From JAMXLO01 sp037201625 (GTDB lineage: Bacteria > Pseudomonadota > Alphaproteobacteria > Acetobacterales > Acetobacteraceae): 64,000 bases of DNA. Below are positions 9,214-17,365 of this stretch, piece by piece. How positions within the stretch are numbered: position 1 is the stretch's first letter; each line of letters opens with the position of its first letter. The DNA lies in NCBI GenBank assembly GCA_037201625.1, contig JBBCGR010000004.1, forward strand, positions 930,001 through 994,000, written 5' to 3'. The translations under genes and the position numbers were made by a program. A model generated the notes under the pieces. It was not told where the DNA came from, did no database searches, and worked only from the letters and a program-made list of their open reading frames with translations.

Positions 9214-10020
9214 TTACTTTCGCCACAAGATCGACAGCGCCATCAGCACGAGAACAATCGCGGCGGCCACCAGAAGAGCTGAGACTGTTCCAAACCTGCC
9301 TACACCGAGCGTACCGCAGGTGACTCCTGCGAAGAAGGCTAGCCACGAGCAGGTGTTAGCTCCTGCCTTGGCCAAAGGCGCTTTGCCCAGGGATGCCTGC
9401 GCCAGCGATTCCCCGATCCCGAACAGGGCACCGGTCACGAAGCTCTTGCCCGTCGCGGCTCCCGCAATCGCTTGGTGAATGGCATTCTGCATACCCATGG
9501 CGAGAGCGACAGGAAGTAAGGCGGCATTCGCCGCCAGTATGCCATATAGGCTGGAGGCAGTCAGGAGGGCGGCAAGTTCGCAGGCCAGCACCAGCGGCAA
9601 CTGAGTCCGGGCGGCGGCGGCCTGAATCAGTGTTCCCAGAAACGCGCCGAGCACGAACGTGGCGATGATCGCGCTGGACCAGCCGGCCACATGCATATCG
9701 TCGCGAGCGACCGCCATTCCTAACTGCGTGCTGTTTCCGCTCATGAACGAAAAATACAGGTGCGCCATGGCCGTATAGCCGACAGCATCCACGAAACCCG
9801 CAAGCATCGTCATGAGGGTAGCCTGGATAAGTATTCTCCAGGCTACTTTCGCTTTGTCCGCGGTCAGGGTTTCTGGCGAACCGATGATCGCGATGGCTCC
9901 TTGTCGTCGTCGGATCTCCGACCGTCCGGTTCGGGCGATAAGGCGGTGTCCGAGGGCGCTGTGCGCGACAGGCCCCCGGACGAGCACAATGCCGACTGTG
10001 CGTGGTGGGTCGTCACGCAC
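9214..10020 (-). CDS. DUF1275 (YoaK-like) membrane protein
   Basis: The protein has about six hydrophobic segments and the DUF1275 hallmarks: GFVDAVGY near the first helix, FMSGNSTQLG, GMQNAIHQ and a final hydrophobic helix before LWRK. The family is widespread, membrane-bound and of unknown substrate. The start is uncertain. GTG at 10020 gives a charged 65-residue leader without family similarity; ATG at 9813 would begin inside the first helix. It lies downstream of the oxalate decarboxylase remnant on the same strand (22-base gap), so co-transcription is likely. A role in oxalate or formate movement is only a neighbourhood inference. Confidence 0.75.
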   Translation of the reverse strand: MRDDPPRTVGIVLVRGPVAHSALGHRLIARTGRSEIRRRQGAIAIIGSPETLTADKAKVAWRILIQATLMTMLAGFVDAVGYTAMAHLYFSFMSGNSTQLGMAVARDDMHVAGWSSAIIATFVLGAFLGTLIQAAAARTQLPLVLACELAALLTASSLYGILAANAALLPVALAMGMQNAIHQAIAGAATGKSFVTGALFGIGESLAQASLGKAPLAKAGANTCSWLAFFAGVTCGTLGVGRFGTVSALLVAAAIVLVLMALSILWRK

Positions 10021-10041
10021 AGGGCCCGACCAGAAGGCCAG

Positions 10042-11174
10042 TCAGCGCACGACTGATCGTCTGTTGGGGTTGAGAGCCGCCATGGCCGTATCGTTAAGAT
10101 TGAGATGGCCACGGACCAGATCGGCCGGCGTCAAAGCGAGCCACTGGTTGAGAGCGATGTCCTTGAACTCTGGCTTGTTGAAGACGTTCAGTACGCGAAC
10201 GTTGGTTGTTCCGATATTTTCGATGTAATGAGCCAAGGTCTTTGGCACATAGCCAACGTCCCCAGCCCTGTAGTTGAAGGTACGCGCCTTGGATGTTGCG
10301 TCAAAGACGGTCATGCGCGCTTCGCCGGTAATATAGTATTGCCACTCATCCGCATCGGGGTGCCAGTGGATCTCGCGCATCGCCCCGGGTTCGAGATCGA
10401 TGATCAGCGCCGCCATGTTGGTCACCGGAAAGTTCTTGACGTCGATGATGGTGGTCTTGCCGCCGTCCCACCGTGTGGGCGTGAAGTCGCCACCATGCAC
10501 CGTATACGGCATGGCCGGCCGCTGCTTGGGCAGCTTTGCAAGAACCTCGGCGAGCGGCGGTGGAACAGGAAGCGGGAAGATGTATTTCTCCTTGGGCGGA
10601 AGATCAGCGAAGTGCTCGGCCGAGATGCCGAAGTTCTTGGCGATGACGTCACGGGGCATATGAGCCATGACTTCCGTCACCAGTAGCGTCTCGTTCTCGG
10701 AGAAGTTGCCATCGTCAAAGACGAGCAGAAACTCGCAGCCTTCCTTCAGAGCCTGAATGGAGTGTGGGGTGCCGGACGGGAACAGCCAGATATCGCCGGC
10801 TTTCAAATCGTCGATAAAGACGTTGCGGTCGGGGTCGACGACTGTGACGCGGCAACGCCCTTCGAGCACGTAGCCCCACTCCGCCTCCTTGTGCCAGTGC
10901 AGTTCGCGGACGACGCCCGGACCAAGCCGCATGTCCACTCCCGCCAACCCTTTGGCAGCGGGCAACTCGCGCACGGTCACTTCACGAGCCCAACCGCCGC
11001 TTTCGAGGCGGTTATGCGCCATGCCAAACGAGAACTTCAGATTTGGGATCGACCCGTTGTCCGTCGTCGGCGGGACCAGAATGTCGGGTTCTGTCGATCG
11101 AGCTCGACGTTGCGAGGTCCCGGATCGCTTGCGCCATATTCACCGCGAATGGGCTGGGGGATAGCCGATGACAT
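10042..11174 (-). pseudogene. oxdC: Oxalate decarboxylase (bicupin) with a one-base frameshift near the N-terminus
   Basis: The start ATG at 11174 has a strong ribosome site (AAAGGAGC). From there the frame reads SSAIPQPIRG, GASDPGPRNVELDRQNP and then breaks. One frame over it resumes as DILVPPTTDNGSIPNLK and runs intact to 10042. The break is at the GGG run 11086-11088 (CCC on the coding strand), one base short of NPD. The intact part has both cupin metal motifs, HWHKEAEWGYVLEG with PSGTPHSIQ and HWHPDADEWQYYITG with PKTLAHYIEN. The family converts oxalate to formate plus CO2 using manganese. Initiation at the internal ATG 11022 would give a 326-residue protein lacking only the N-terminal arm, so residual activity cannot be excluded. 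Confidence 0.9.
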
Positions 11175-11492
11175 TGCTGCTCCTTTTGTAACCCGTGCAT
11201 CTGAGTTCGCCGCGTCCGCGTGCAACATCGTTGCTGCACATGGATCAACGCTGCGTCCCCATGTAACCTTCATTCGCTTGATGCACTTGTTCATTCCCGT
11301 GCTGGCATCGGCGCTATTGTTTGATTGCACGATTGAATATGCGGAGATGACAGCGTTCGTGTCGGATGTCGGACCTGGGAGGTGGAAGAGCGCAAAGTGC
11401 GGACCTGTCCCATCGTCAGGAGTCAAGCATTCCGTCGGATAGTGGGGAAGCGTCACACCCGTGCGCACGACGATATGGTCCAGCATACCCGC
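11175..11492. other. Intergenic stretch upstream of the oxalate decarboxylase remnant
   Basis: About 320 bases between the oxdC start and the MITE. No coding sequence with family resemblance was found on either strand. The segment just upstream of 11174 presumably holds the oxdC promoter; no motif could be assigned. Confidence 0.35.
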
Positions 11493-11496
11493 CTAG

Positions 11497-11644
11497 CAGG
11501 CTGCTGAAAAAGTCCGGCGAGCAGGCAACGAGTGACGGAAATGAATCGCAGACTCCTCGTAGGCGCATCACCGTTTCGCGCCGGGCATCACGCGCGAATC
11601 AATATATCCCGGGCGGTGGCCGAAAGGCGTTCTTCAGCAGCCTG
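11497..11644. mobile_element. MITE-like element, 148 bp, with inverted ends and CTAG target duplication
   Basis: The left end CAGGCTGCTGAAAAAG (11497-11512) is the inverted complement of the right end CTTCAGCAGCCTG (11632-11644), with 12 perfect terminal bases and imperfect pairing beyond. CTAG flanks both sides (11493-11496 and 11645-11648), the four-base CWAG duplication typical of IS5-group elements. The interior is far too short for a transposase. This is therefore a non-autonomous element or internal deletion derivative that needs a transposase in trans. Confidence 0.75.
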
Positions 11645-11648
11645 CTAG

Positions 11649-11935
11649 ATTGACTGAGCGCCTCCATTCTTCGCGCGCGTCACGCTCTGGCTATCGGTGG
11701 TCGCCACGGTCGCACTGGCGTCTCGCCTCCGCCAGTTCGCGGCATTGCACATACAGCGCGTGACGGATCCGGCCAATGCGCGGGCGTCGTCCCAGCGATG
11801 GAGACAATGGATGTACATCTCCCGTTCACCACGGCCGGTTGGTCGATCGTCCGCTTGCTGTCAACCTTCTTCGTCGGGAGATCATCGGGCCAATCAGCGT
11901 CCACTCCTCATCTGTCAGTTCTCGGTTAGCGCAGC
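11649..11935 (-). mobile_element. IS5-family (IS402-like) transposase remnant, frameshifted and truncated by the MITE
   Basis: On the minus strand, fragments in different frames follow the family in order. RELTDEEWTLIGPMI (about 11925-11880) is the N-terminal start of many IS5-type transposases. It is followed by DSKRTIDQ and VVNG, then RIRHALYVQCREL (about 11755-11715) and ATTDSQSVTRAKNGG (about 11700-11660), which corresponds to the DSQSVK motif. Homology ends at the MITE's CTAG at 11648. The central part of the usual N-terminal half is deleted and no catalytic DDE region remains. This copy cannot be active. Confidence 0.7.
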
Positions 11936-12181
11936 TTGCTTCGGTCCCACCGCAGTCGGTTCTCCAACGTCCACACCTGCGCCTTGAGATCGAAGAATGC
12001 CTCCACGAACTCCAGCGGTATGGGTGGGCCGTCTGCCCGGAAGTAACCGTACAGCGGATACGATCTTCCACCTTCACCATTTCGGCTGCCGGATCGCCAT
12101 TCCGACCGGAACTCCGCACACAGTCGGGTCACACACGCTCGTTCTTGACAGCACCTGCCTCCGCACGCGATACCTCACCGT

Positions 12182-12673
12182 ATGGTAAAGTCTCAGGGAT
12201 CGCAGCTCGACCGGACATTTGCCGCGCTCGGTGACCCGACGCGTCGCGCGATCCTGGCACGGCTTGAGAAGGACGGGAGCCTGTCCATCGGCGAGCTCGC
12301 ACGTCCCTTTGCGATCAAGTTGCCAGCAGTGATGAAGCATCTCGACGTGCTGGGCACTGCGGGACTGATCTCGCGGTCGAAAACCGGCCGTGTCGTCCAG
12401 GTGCGCCTCGCACCCGAACCCATGGCTGAGGCGATGGACTGGCTTCGTCGATATGAGCGTTTCTGGTCGGTCCGCCTCGATCGGCTCGCCGCCTATGCCG
12501 AGGCACAGGAGGCGAAGGCCGCGGGACGAAAACCCAGGAGAGCCAACATGACGAGCCTGACCCTGGTGCGCCGCATTGCGGCCCGACCCTCGATCGTCTT
12601 CGAAGCCTTGACGACACCTGACGGCATCGCCTGCTGGTGGGGCCCCCGACGATGGACCGGTGCTCCTGGCTGA
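12182..12673 (+). CDS. ArsR-family transcriptional regulator, read through into a broken SRPBCC gene
   Basis: Residues 1-110 are a compact ArsR-type winged helix: LDRTFAALGDPTRRAILARL, then SIGELARPF and LPAVMKHLDVL as the recognition region. It lacks the metal-binding cysteines of ArsR/SmtB and fits the metal-independent class that sits beside SRPBCC (AHSA1) genes. There is no stop before the SRPBCC start. The frame passes through the neighbour's ribosome site (AGGAGAG) and ATG at 12548 and ends at 12673 only because of the downstream frameshift. In relatives these are normally two genes, so the fusion is probably due to loss of the regulator's own stop. It likely regulates the cluster to 14979. 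Confidence 0.8.
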   Translation: MVKSQGSQLDRTFAALGDPTRRAILARLEKDGSLSIGELARPFAIKLPAVMKHLDVLGTAGLISRSKTGRVVQVRLAPEPMAEAMDWLRRYERFWSVRLDRLAAYAEAQEAKAAGRKPRRANMTSLTLVRRIAARPSIVFEALTTPDGIACWWGPRRWTGAPG

Positions 12674-12990
12674 GACCGATGTCCGCGTGGGCGGCCGATT
12701 TCGCGTTCGGTTCGGATGCTCGACGGCACTGAGCACGAGAGCAGCGGCCAGTATATCGAAGTCGTCAAGCCAACGCGGCTGGTCATGAGCTGGCGTTGGA
12801 CGGCGGTGAGCCCGACGAAACCGGCGAAGAGTCGCGTGTGGAGATCGATCTGCGACAAATCGATACAGGAACCGAGCTGACCTTCACGCATTCGCGTCTG
12901 CAGACCGAGGCATCACGTGCCAGTCACGGGCGGGGCTGGAACGGCGCGCTCGACAAGCTGGCACGGCATTTTGGCAGCGACCCGATGTGA
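12548..12990 (+). pseudogene. SRPBCC/AHSA1-type protein with at least three frameshifts
   Basis: The start ATG 12548 has AGGAGAG upstream. Segments in successive frames match one AHSA1-like protein: LVRRIAARPSIVFEALTTP and WWGP; then (after an extra C in 12643-12647) DDGPVLLAETDVRVGGRFRV; then (after a base loss near 12711-12716) MLDGTEHESSGQYIEVVKP; then (after a base loss near 12797-12801) GGEPDETGEESRVEIDLRQ and GWNGALDKLARHF to the stop at 12990. The fold binds hydrophobic ligands in a helix-grip pocket. Three indels within 160 bases mean true decay or a locally poor consensus. Confidence 0.85.
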
Positions 12991-13064
12991 GACCGAAGCT
13001 TGCATCGTGGATCAGATGATTCCGCTTTGCACGCGCTTCTCCAGAACAGCAGAGAGACCGTGAT

Positions 13065-13713
13065 ATGCTTCCAATCATCACCACCTTCGGCTGGGTCCCT
13101 GAGTTCGCCCGCGGCTTTGTCCGTGACATGCGCCCCGCGCTGGGCCTTCGAAGAAGTCGGCCGATCTTACGAAGTAAACCTGATCACCGACTCGAAAAGC
13201 TCCGATCATCGTCGATTTCAGCCCTTCGGCCAGGTGCCGACATACCGCGACGACGAAGTGGCAATCTTCGAATCAGGCGCGATCGTGCTGCGCATAGCCG
13301 AACGTGCCGGCAAGCTGATCCCGCTGGAACCGGCTCCGCGCATGCGAGCACTGCAATGGGTGGCGGCGGCGCTCAATTCCGTCGAGCCCTACGTCATGGC
13401 AGTCGCAGTCAACGACATATTCGAGGCAGATCGCGAATGGTCAAAAGCGCGCCACGGCAAAGTGGTCGCCGACCTGAAGTCGCGGCTCGCCGATCTCGAG
13501 ACCGCTCTTGGCCCCAACATCTGGCTGGATGGAAAAGAGTTCACCATCGGCGACCTGATGATGATCTCCGTGCTGGGCCCACTGCGGAACACTGGCGAAC
13601 TCGCGGACTTCCCGCTTCTTGCGGCTTACATCGCTCGCGGGGAAAGCCGGCCCGCGCACAGGAAGGCGATGGCTGATCATCTGGCGACCTTCTGCGCGCC
13701 GGCTGTCGTTTGA
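13065..13713 (+). pseudogene. Glutathione S-transferase-like protein with an N-terminal frameshift
   Basis: From ATG 13065 the frame gives MLPIITTFGWVPEFARGFVRDMR, a thioredoxin-fold N-terminus of GST-like proteins, then shifts at the C-rich bases 13131-13137. The other frame continues with AFEEVGRSYEVNLI, PFGQVPTYRDDEVAIFESGAIVLRIAE (the GST glutathione-binding region) and an alpha-helical C-terminal domain with GKEFTIGDLMMISVL, ending at 13713. An uninterrupted frame from 13000 also covers the C-terminal part, but its first 40 residues look non-coding. The gene sits between the SRPBCC and DUF1428 genes and ends 23 bases before the latter. Confidence 0.75.
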
Positions 13714-13735
13714 ACGCTATAGGAGGAGAACCGTT

Positions 13736-14467
13736 ATGTATTTCCAGGGCTTTGTGGTCCCGGTGAAAACCGCGAACAAACACGCCTATCTCGATATGGC
13801 GCAGAAGGTGGCACCCATATTCGCCGAGCACGGCGCGCTGCGCACTGTCGAGTGCTGGGGCGACGATGTGATGGATGGCAAGGTCACCGACCTCAAGAAG
13901 GCCGTCCAGGCGACCGAAGAGGAGACGGTAGTGCTTGCCTGGGTCTGGTGGCCCGACAAGGCAACCTGCGACGCCGCGGCGGGGAAGATGATGGCCGACG
14001 ATCGAATGAAGCCCGACGGTCCGATGCCGTTCGATGGCAAGCGGGCGATTTATGCCGGCTTCGAGGCAGACTTCGATACGGGTGTGAACGGCAGCTTCGG
14101 CTATGTCGACGGCATGGTTGCCAGTGCTCCCGACGGCGGTCGGCGGGCCTTCAGCGACCACTCGGCGAGCGTCGCTGGATTCTTCCAGGAAAAGGGAGCG
14201 CTGCGCGTCGTGGATGGATGGGGTATCGACGTGCCCGCCGGCAAGGTGACCGATTTCCAGCGTGCCGTGCAGGCGAAGCACGGTGAGACGGTCGTATTCG
14301 GCTGGATCGAATGGCCCGACAAGCCGACCCGTGATGAGGGCATGGGCGCGCTGATGCAGGACGAGCGAATGCGCATGCTGCCTCCGCCTTGGAACGGCCA
14401 GCTCGCGATCTTCGGCGGCTTCACGCCGATCCTCGACACCGGCCACGTCCCGACTTCGGCGGCATAG
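13736..14467 (+). CDS. Tandem DUF1428 (YbaA-like) protein
   Basis: The start ATG 13736 follows a strong AGGAGGAG. The 243-residue protein is two DUF1428 domains in a row. Domain 1 (about 1-117) has MYFQGFVVPVKT, VECWGDDV, VTDLKKAVQA and VWWPDKATCD. Domain 2 (about 120-235) repeats this as FGYVDGMVASA, VDGWGIDVPAGKVTDFQRAVQA and IEWPDKPTRDEGM. Most family members are single domains of about 120 residues, so this is a fused pair. Function is unknown; the domain has a dimeric alpha-beta-barrel-like fold. It is intact, unlike its upstream neighbours. Confidence 0.85.
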   Translation: MYFQGFVVPVKTANKHAYLDMAQKVAPIFAEHGALRTVECWGDDVMDGKVTDLKKAVQATEEETVVLAWVWWPDKATCDAAAGKMMADDRMKPDGPMPFDGKRAIYAGFEADFDTGVNGSFGYVDGMVASAPDGGRRAFSDHSASVAGFFQEKGALRVVDGWGIDVPAGKVTDFQRAVQAKHGETVVFGWIEWPDKPTRDEGMGALMQDERMRMLPPPWNGQLAIFGGFTPILDTGHVPTSAA

Positions 14468-14478
14468 GGGGATTCCTC

Positions 14479-14979
14479 ATGGCGAACTTCGACAAAGCCC
14501 AGAAGAAAATTGTGACCTGCCTGTGGTTCGACCAAGGCCAGGCGCGCAAGGCGGCCGAGTTCTACGCTGCAACGTTTCCCGATAGCCATGTGGGAGCCCA
14601 CCATCTTGCCGCGTCCGACTATCCCGACGGCAAAGAGGGTGACGAGCTTACCGTCGAGTTCACCGTCCTGGGCATGCCATTCGTCGGCCTCAACGGCGGC
14701 CCCTATTTCAAGTTCAACGAGGCGGTCAGTTTCCAGGTCTATACCGACAGCCAGGAAGAGACCGATCGTTACTGGGACGCCATCGTCCGGGATGGCGGCG
14801 CAGAATCGCAATGTGGCTGGTGCAAGGACAAGTTCGGACTGTCCTGGCAGATCGTTCCCCGCGCGCTCCTCGAGGCGGTGACCGACCCCGACAGGGCGGC
14901 GGCGAAGCGCGCCATGGAGGCCATGATGGGCATGGGACGGATCGACATCGCCACAATCGAGCGGGCGCGGGCCGGGTAG
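14479..14979 (+). CDS. VOC-superfamily (PhnB/3-demethylubiquinone methyltransferase-like) protein
   Basis: The 166-residue protein starts at ATG 14479, 12 bases after the DUF1428 stop (GGGGGA upstream). Key features are LWFDQGQARKAAEFYAATFP, VEFTVLGMPFVGLNGGP and CGWCKDKFGLSWQIVP, all typical of PhnB-like glyoxalase-fold proteins, which usually act as dimers. No specific substrate can be assigned. ArsR, SRPBCC, GST, DUF1428 and VOC genes recur together in proteobacteria, so a shared stress or detoxification role is a reasonable inference. Confidence 0.85.
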   Translation: MANFDKAQKKIVTCLWFDQGQARKAAEFYAATFPDSHVGAHHLAASDYPDGKEGDELTVEFTVLGMPFVGLNGGPYFKFNEAVSFQVYTDSQEETDRYWDAIVRDGGAESQCGWCKDKFGLSWQIVPRALLEAVTDPDRAAAKRAMEAMMGMGRIDIATIERARAG

Positions 14980-14997
14980 CCGGTCGATAGTCTGCAG

Positions 14998-15510
14998 CAC
15001 TTGGCCGCCACCAGATCGCTAGGCTTCGCTCCGCAATTCCGCAATGCGTTGAACGTCGTCATGCCGGCGCAAAGCAACGGTGCCGACGCGATCGGATCGC
15101 GGCCGTCGGGCACGCGTGCCAATGCCGAGGCCAATGCGAGCATGTGGGTGCCATAGCCACTGTCGTGACTGACCCCGGAGGCGCCGTGAACATTTTTCCA
15201 AAGCGAAGCCGTTGCCCCGCCGACAGGTGCCACAATAGAGGCAGGATCCGCTGAACCAGCCTGCTCCTACGCTGGCTCCGACCTCCCAACCGTCCACGTC
15301 CGGGCACAAAGCGTCGATGATCCGATCACCTCGTGACCGGGAATGCGTGGGTAGGTGATCTCCGGCGAAAGTCCCTCTACGGTTACCGTGTCACTGTGAC
15401 CGACGCCGCATGCCTGCACGCGGATGCGAACTTCGTGACGACCAGGCTCGGGCAGGTCGGGCTCTTCCTTGCGGAAACGCACGGCACGCTCCGGACGGCA
15501 TAAGCTGCGG
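14998..15510 (-). pseudogene. Zinc-dependent alcohol dehydrogenase remnant, two frameshifts, C-terminal half missing
   Basis: Read on the minus strand from about 15510, three frames in order match one zinc alcohol dehydrogenase: EPDLPEPGRHEVRIRVQACG and EITYPRIPGHEVIG; IDALCPDVDGWEVG and GWFSGSCLYCGTCRRG; then NVHGASGVSHDSGYGTHMLA and PLLCAGMTTFNALRNCGAKP. Homology stops near 14998, so the Rossmann half is lost. The catalytic-zinc Cys of the usual GVCHSD is Gly here (GVGHSD), further evidence of decay. The CxxCxxC structural-zinc region survives in part. The 5' end lies directly beside tRNA-Pro, leaving no obvious promoter. Confidence 0.85.
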
Positions 15511-15517
15511 ATTTGTT

Positions 15518-15594
15518 TGGTCGGAGCGGCGGGATTTGAACCCACGACCCCCAGTCCCCCAGACTGATGCGCTACCAGGCTGCGCTACGCTCCG
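15518..15594 (-). tRNA. tRNA-Pro (anticodon GGG), CCA encoded
   Basis: On the minus strand 15594-15518 folds into a complete cloverleaf. The acceptor stem CGGAGCG pairs with CGCTCCG, the D arm is GCGCAGCCTGGTAGCGC, the anticodon stem TCAGT/ACTGG carries loop CTGGGGG (anticodon GGG), and the T arm has GGGTTCAAATCCC. The 3' end is ACCA, encoded. Length is 77 nucleotides. Its 3' end points at the decayed region 7.4-15.5 kb. Confidence 0.96.
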
Positions 15595-15611
15595 ACCGTG
15601 GTAGCGGGGAT

Positions 15612-16373
15612 TTACCAGCCGCGCCGACCATCCGCAACGCCGGTCGATCGTCGCGCCAGGCATTCCCGCAGCAGTATGGGCAGGATAGTCGGGCTGTCGA
15701 CGAGATAGCGGCGTGCCATCCGCCTGGGATTCTGCCCCAGCCGGTGCAGCCATTCGAGGCCGGCGCGCTGTGCCCAGACCGGCGCGCGGCGCTGCCCGCC
15801 GGCTAGGAAGTCCAGGCTGGCGCCGATGCAGAGCCCGATGCCGCACGCCCGTCCGGTCGCCTGGACCGCCGCCGCCAGCATCTCCTGGCGTGGCGATCCG
15901 ACCGCGAGGAAAACGAACCGGGCCGGGTGGTCGAGCACGAATTCGACCGCAGCCCGCATCATCAATGGGTCGGACTCGAAGCCGCGCGGTGGATCGAAAT
16001 GCGCCGGTGCCTCGAGGCCGCAGTGGTTCACCAAGGCTGGCAGCCGAGCGGGTGACAAGCCGACGATCGTCACACGTTCGCCCGCGGCCAGATGGCGTAC
16101 CAGCAGCAGCACCGTCAGGTCGCTGCCGGGCGCGACAGCAGGGGCTTGCAGCCCCACCAGACGTGCCGTTCGGGCCACGACGCGCGAATCCAGCAGCCGC
16201 ATCAGGGCGCCGCGATACAACGGCAACAGGTCCGGACAGCGCGACAGCCGCACGAGATGGTCCGCGTTGGGCGTGACCACGTAGCCGAACGGCGCGAGGG
16301 GGTCCCGCCCGGCCAGCACGGACGCGGCCTCGGTTGCGTCCAGGTCGGCGAACTCCAGGCCGAGCAGGTTCAT
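15612..16373 (-). CDS. WecB/TagA/CpsF-family glycosyltransferase
   Basis: The 253-residue protein starts at ATG 16373, overlapping the upstream glycosyltransferase stop by four bases (ATGA coupling). It has the family signatures: VTPNADHLVRLSR near residue 35, GERVTIVGLSP in the middle and FVFLAVGSPRQE near residue 165. The family (GT26) adds N-acetylmannosamine-type or other sugars to lipid-linked intermediates. It is the last gene of a minus-strand polysaccharide/glycolipid cluster. The C-terminal tail includes RRMARRYLVDSP, as in membrane-associated members. The acceptor cannot be named from sequence. Confidence 0.88.
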   Translation of the reverse strand: MNLLGLEFADLDATEAASVLAGRDPLAPFGYVVTPNADHLVRLSRCPDLLPLYRGALMRLLDSRVVARTARLVGLQAPAVAPGSDLTVLLLVRHLAAGERVTIVGLSPARLPALVNHCGLEAPAHFDPPRGFESDPLMMRAAVEFVLDHPARFVFLAVGSPRQEMLAAAVQATGRACGIGLCIGASLDFLAGGQRRAPVWAQRAGLEWLHRLGQNPRRMARRYLVDSPTILPILLRECLARRSTGVADGRRGW

Positions 16374-17365
16374 GATCCTACCTCGGGCAGGCGGCCCAGG
16401 CCGTCTCTCCGTACCGCTGTCAGCCAGCCGCAGCGGTGTGCCGCGTCGTTCGCCTGGATGTAGCGTTGAGCGGCCGCGGACGGCCGGCGTGGCACGACGC
16501 CGTGCGCCAGCCGCCTCGCGGCTGGCCACGCCCTCAGCGTCTGGTTCAGCATTCCGTTGCGCGCGCCGCGGAGCAGGTAGAAAGCGAAGCGGGGTAGCAG
16601 TGCGGACCAGCCGGCGCCGCACTTGCGGGCGATGTAGAGACGGTTGCGCACGAAATGGAACCAGCGAGTGCCCGACCACGCGACGCGCTGCTCGGTGCTG
16701 ACCTTGTGGCGAATAGTGATGTCGCCGCGATAGCGGATCCGCCAGCCGCTATCGATTGCGCGCAGGCAGAAATCCAGCTCCTCCCAGCAGAAGAACAGCG
16801 CATCGTCGTAGCCGCCGCACGCCTCCCAGGCCGAGCGCCGTATCGCATGGCCGGCGCCGACAAAAGTGATCGCATCGAACGCCTCCGCCGCCCGGGGGAG
16901 CAGCGCAGCCGGATAGCCCCAGGAGGACAGATCGTCGTCCGGGCGCGAATGCAGCAGGATACGGCAGCCGATGGCCGCGAGTGCTGGCGTCTCGTCGAGC
17001 GCCGCCACGGCGCGCGCGAGCGTGGTCGGGTCGGCGAAGCTGGCGTCGTTGTCGAGACCGAAGATCACCCTGCCACGGCCCAGCGCGGAGCCACGATTGC
17101 GGCCGCCGGCGACGCCGTGATTGCGGTCGAGTGCCACCAGCGTGGCGTCTGCGCGGTGAGCGACGGCCGATGCGAGGCGTTCGAGATTCTCAGGCCGCGA
17201 CCCCTGGTCGACGATGAAGACGTGGCGCGTCACACCGGTCTGCTCCAAGGCCGATCGGACCGCATCCTCGGTCTCGGCCGCGCGGTCGAGCGCCAGGATC
17301 ACCACATCGGCATCGTATGGGCCGTCGGGCGGTGCCGCGGCGCCGGCGACATGGCGCGGTCTCAT
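16370..17365 (-). CDS. Family 2 glycosyltransferase (rhamnosyltransferase-like)
   Basis: The 331-residue GT-A fold protein shows VVILALDRAAET at the nucleotide-sugar site, HGVAGGRNRG, then FGLDNDASF (DxD-type metal motif), FVGAGHAIRRSAWEACGGYDD and FCWEELDFCLRA, the usual GT2 order. It overlaps its neighbours by four bases on both sides (ATGA at each junction), so all three glycosyltransferases are translationally coupled. The C-terminal 80 residues are basic, compatible with peripheral membrane binding. The donor sugar is not predictable. Confidence 0.88.
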   Translation of the reverse strand: MRPRHVAGAAAPPDGPYDADVVILALDRAAETEDAVRSALEQTGVTRHVFIVDQGSRPENLERLASAVAHRADATLVALDRNHGVAGGRNRGSALGRGRVIFGLDNDASFADPTTLARAVAALDETPALAAIGCRILLHSRPDDDLSSWGYPAALLPRAAEAFDAITFVGAGHAIRRSAWEACGGYDDALFFCWEELDFCLRAIDSGWRIRYRGDITIRHKVSTEQRVAWSGTRWFHFVRNRLYIARKCGAGWSALLPRFAFYLLRGARNGMLNQTLRAWPAARRLAHGVVPRRPSAAAQRYIQANDAAHRCGWLTAVRRDGLGRLPEVGS

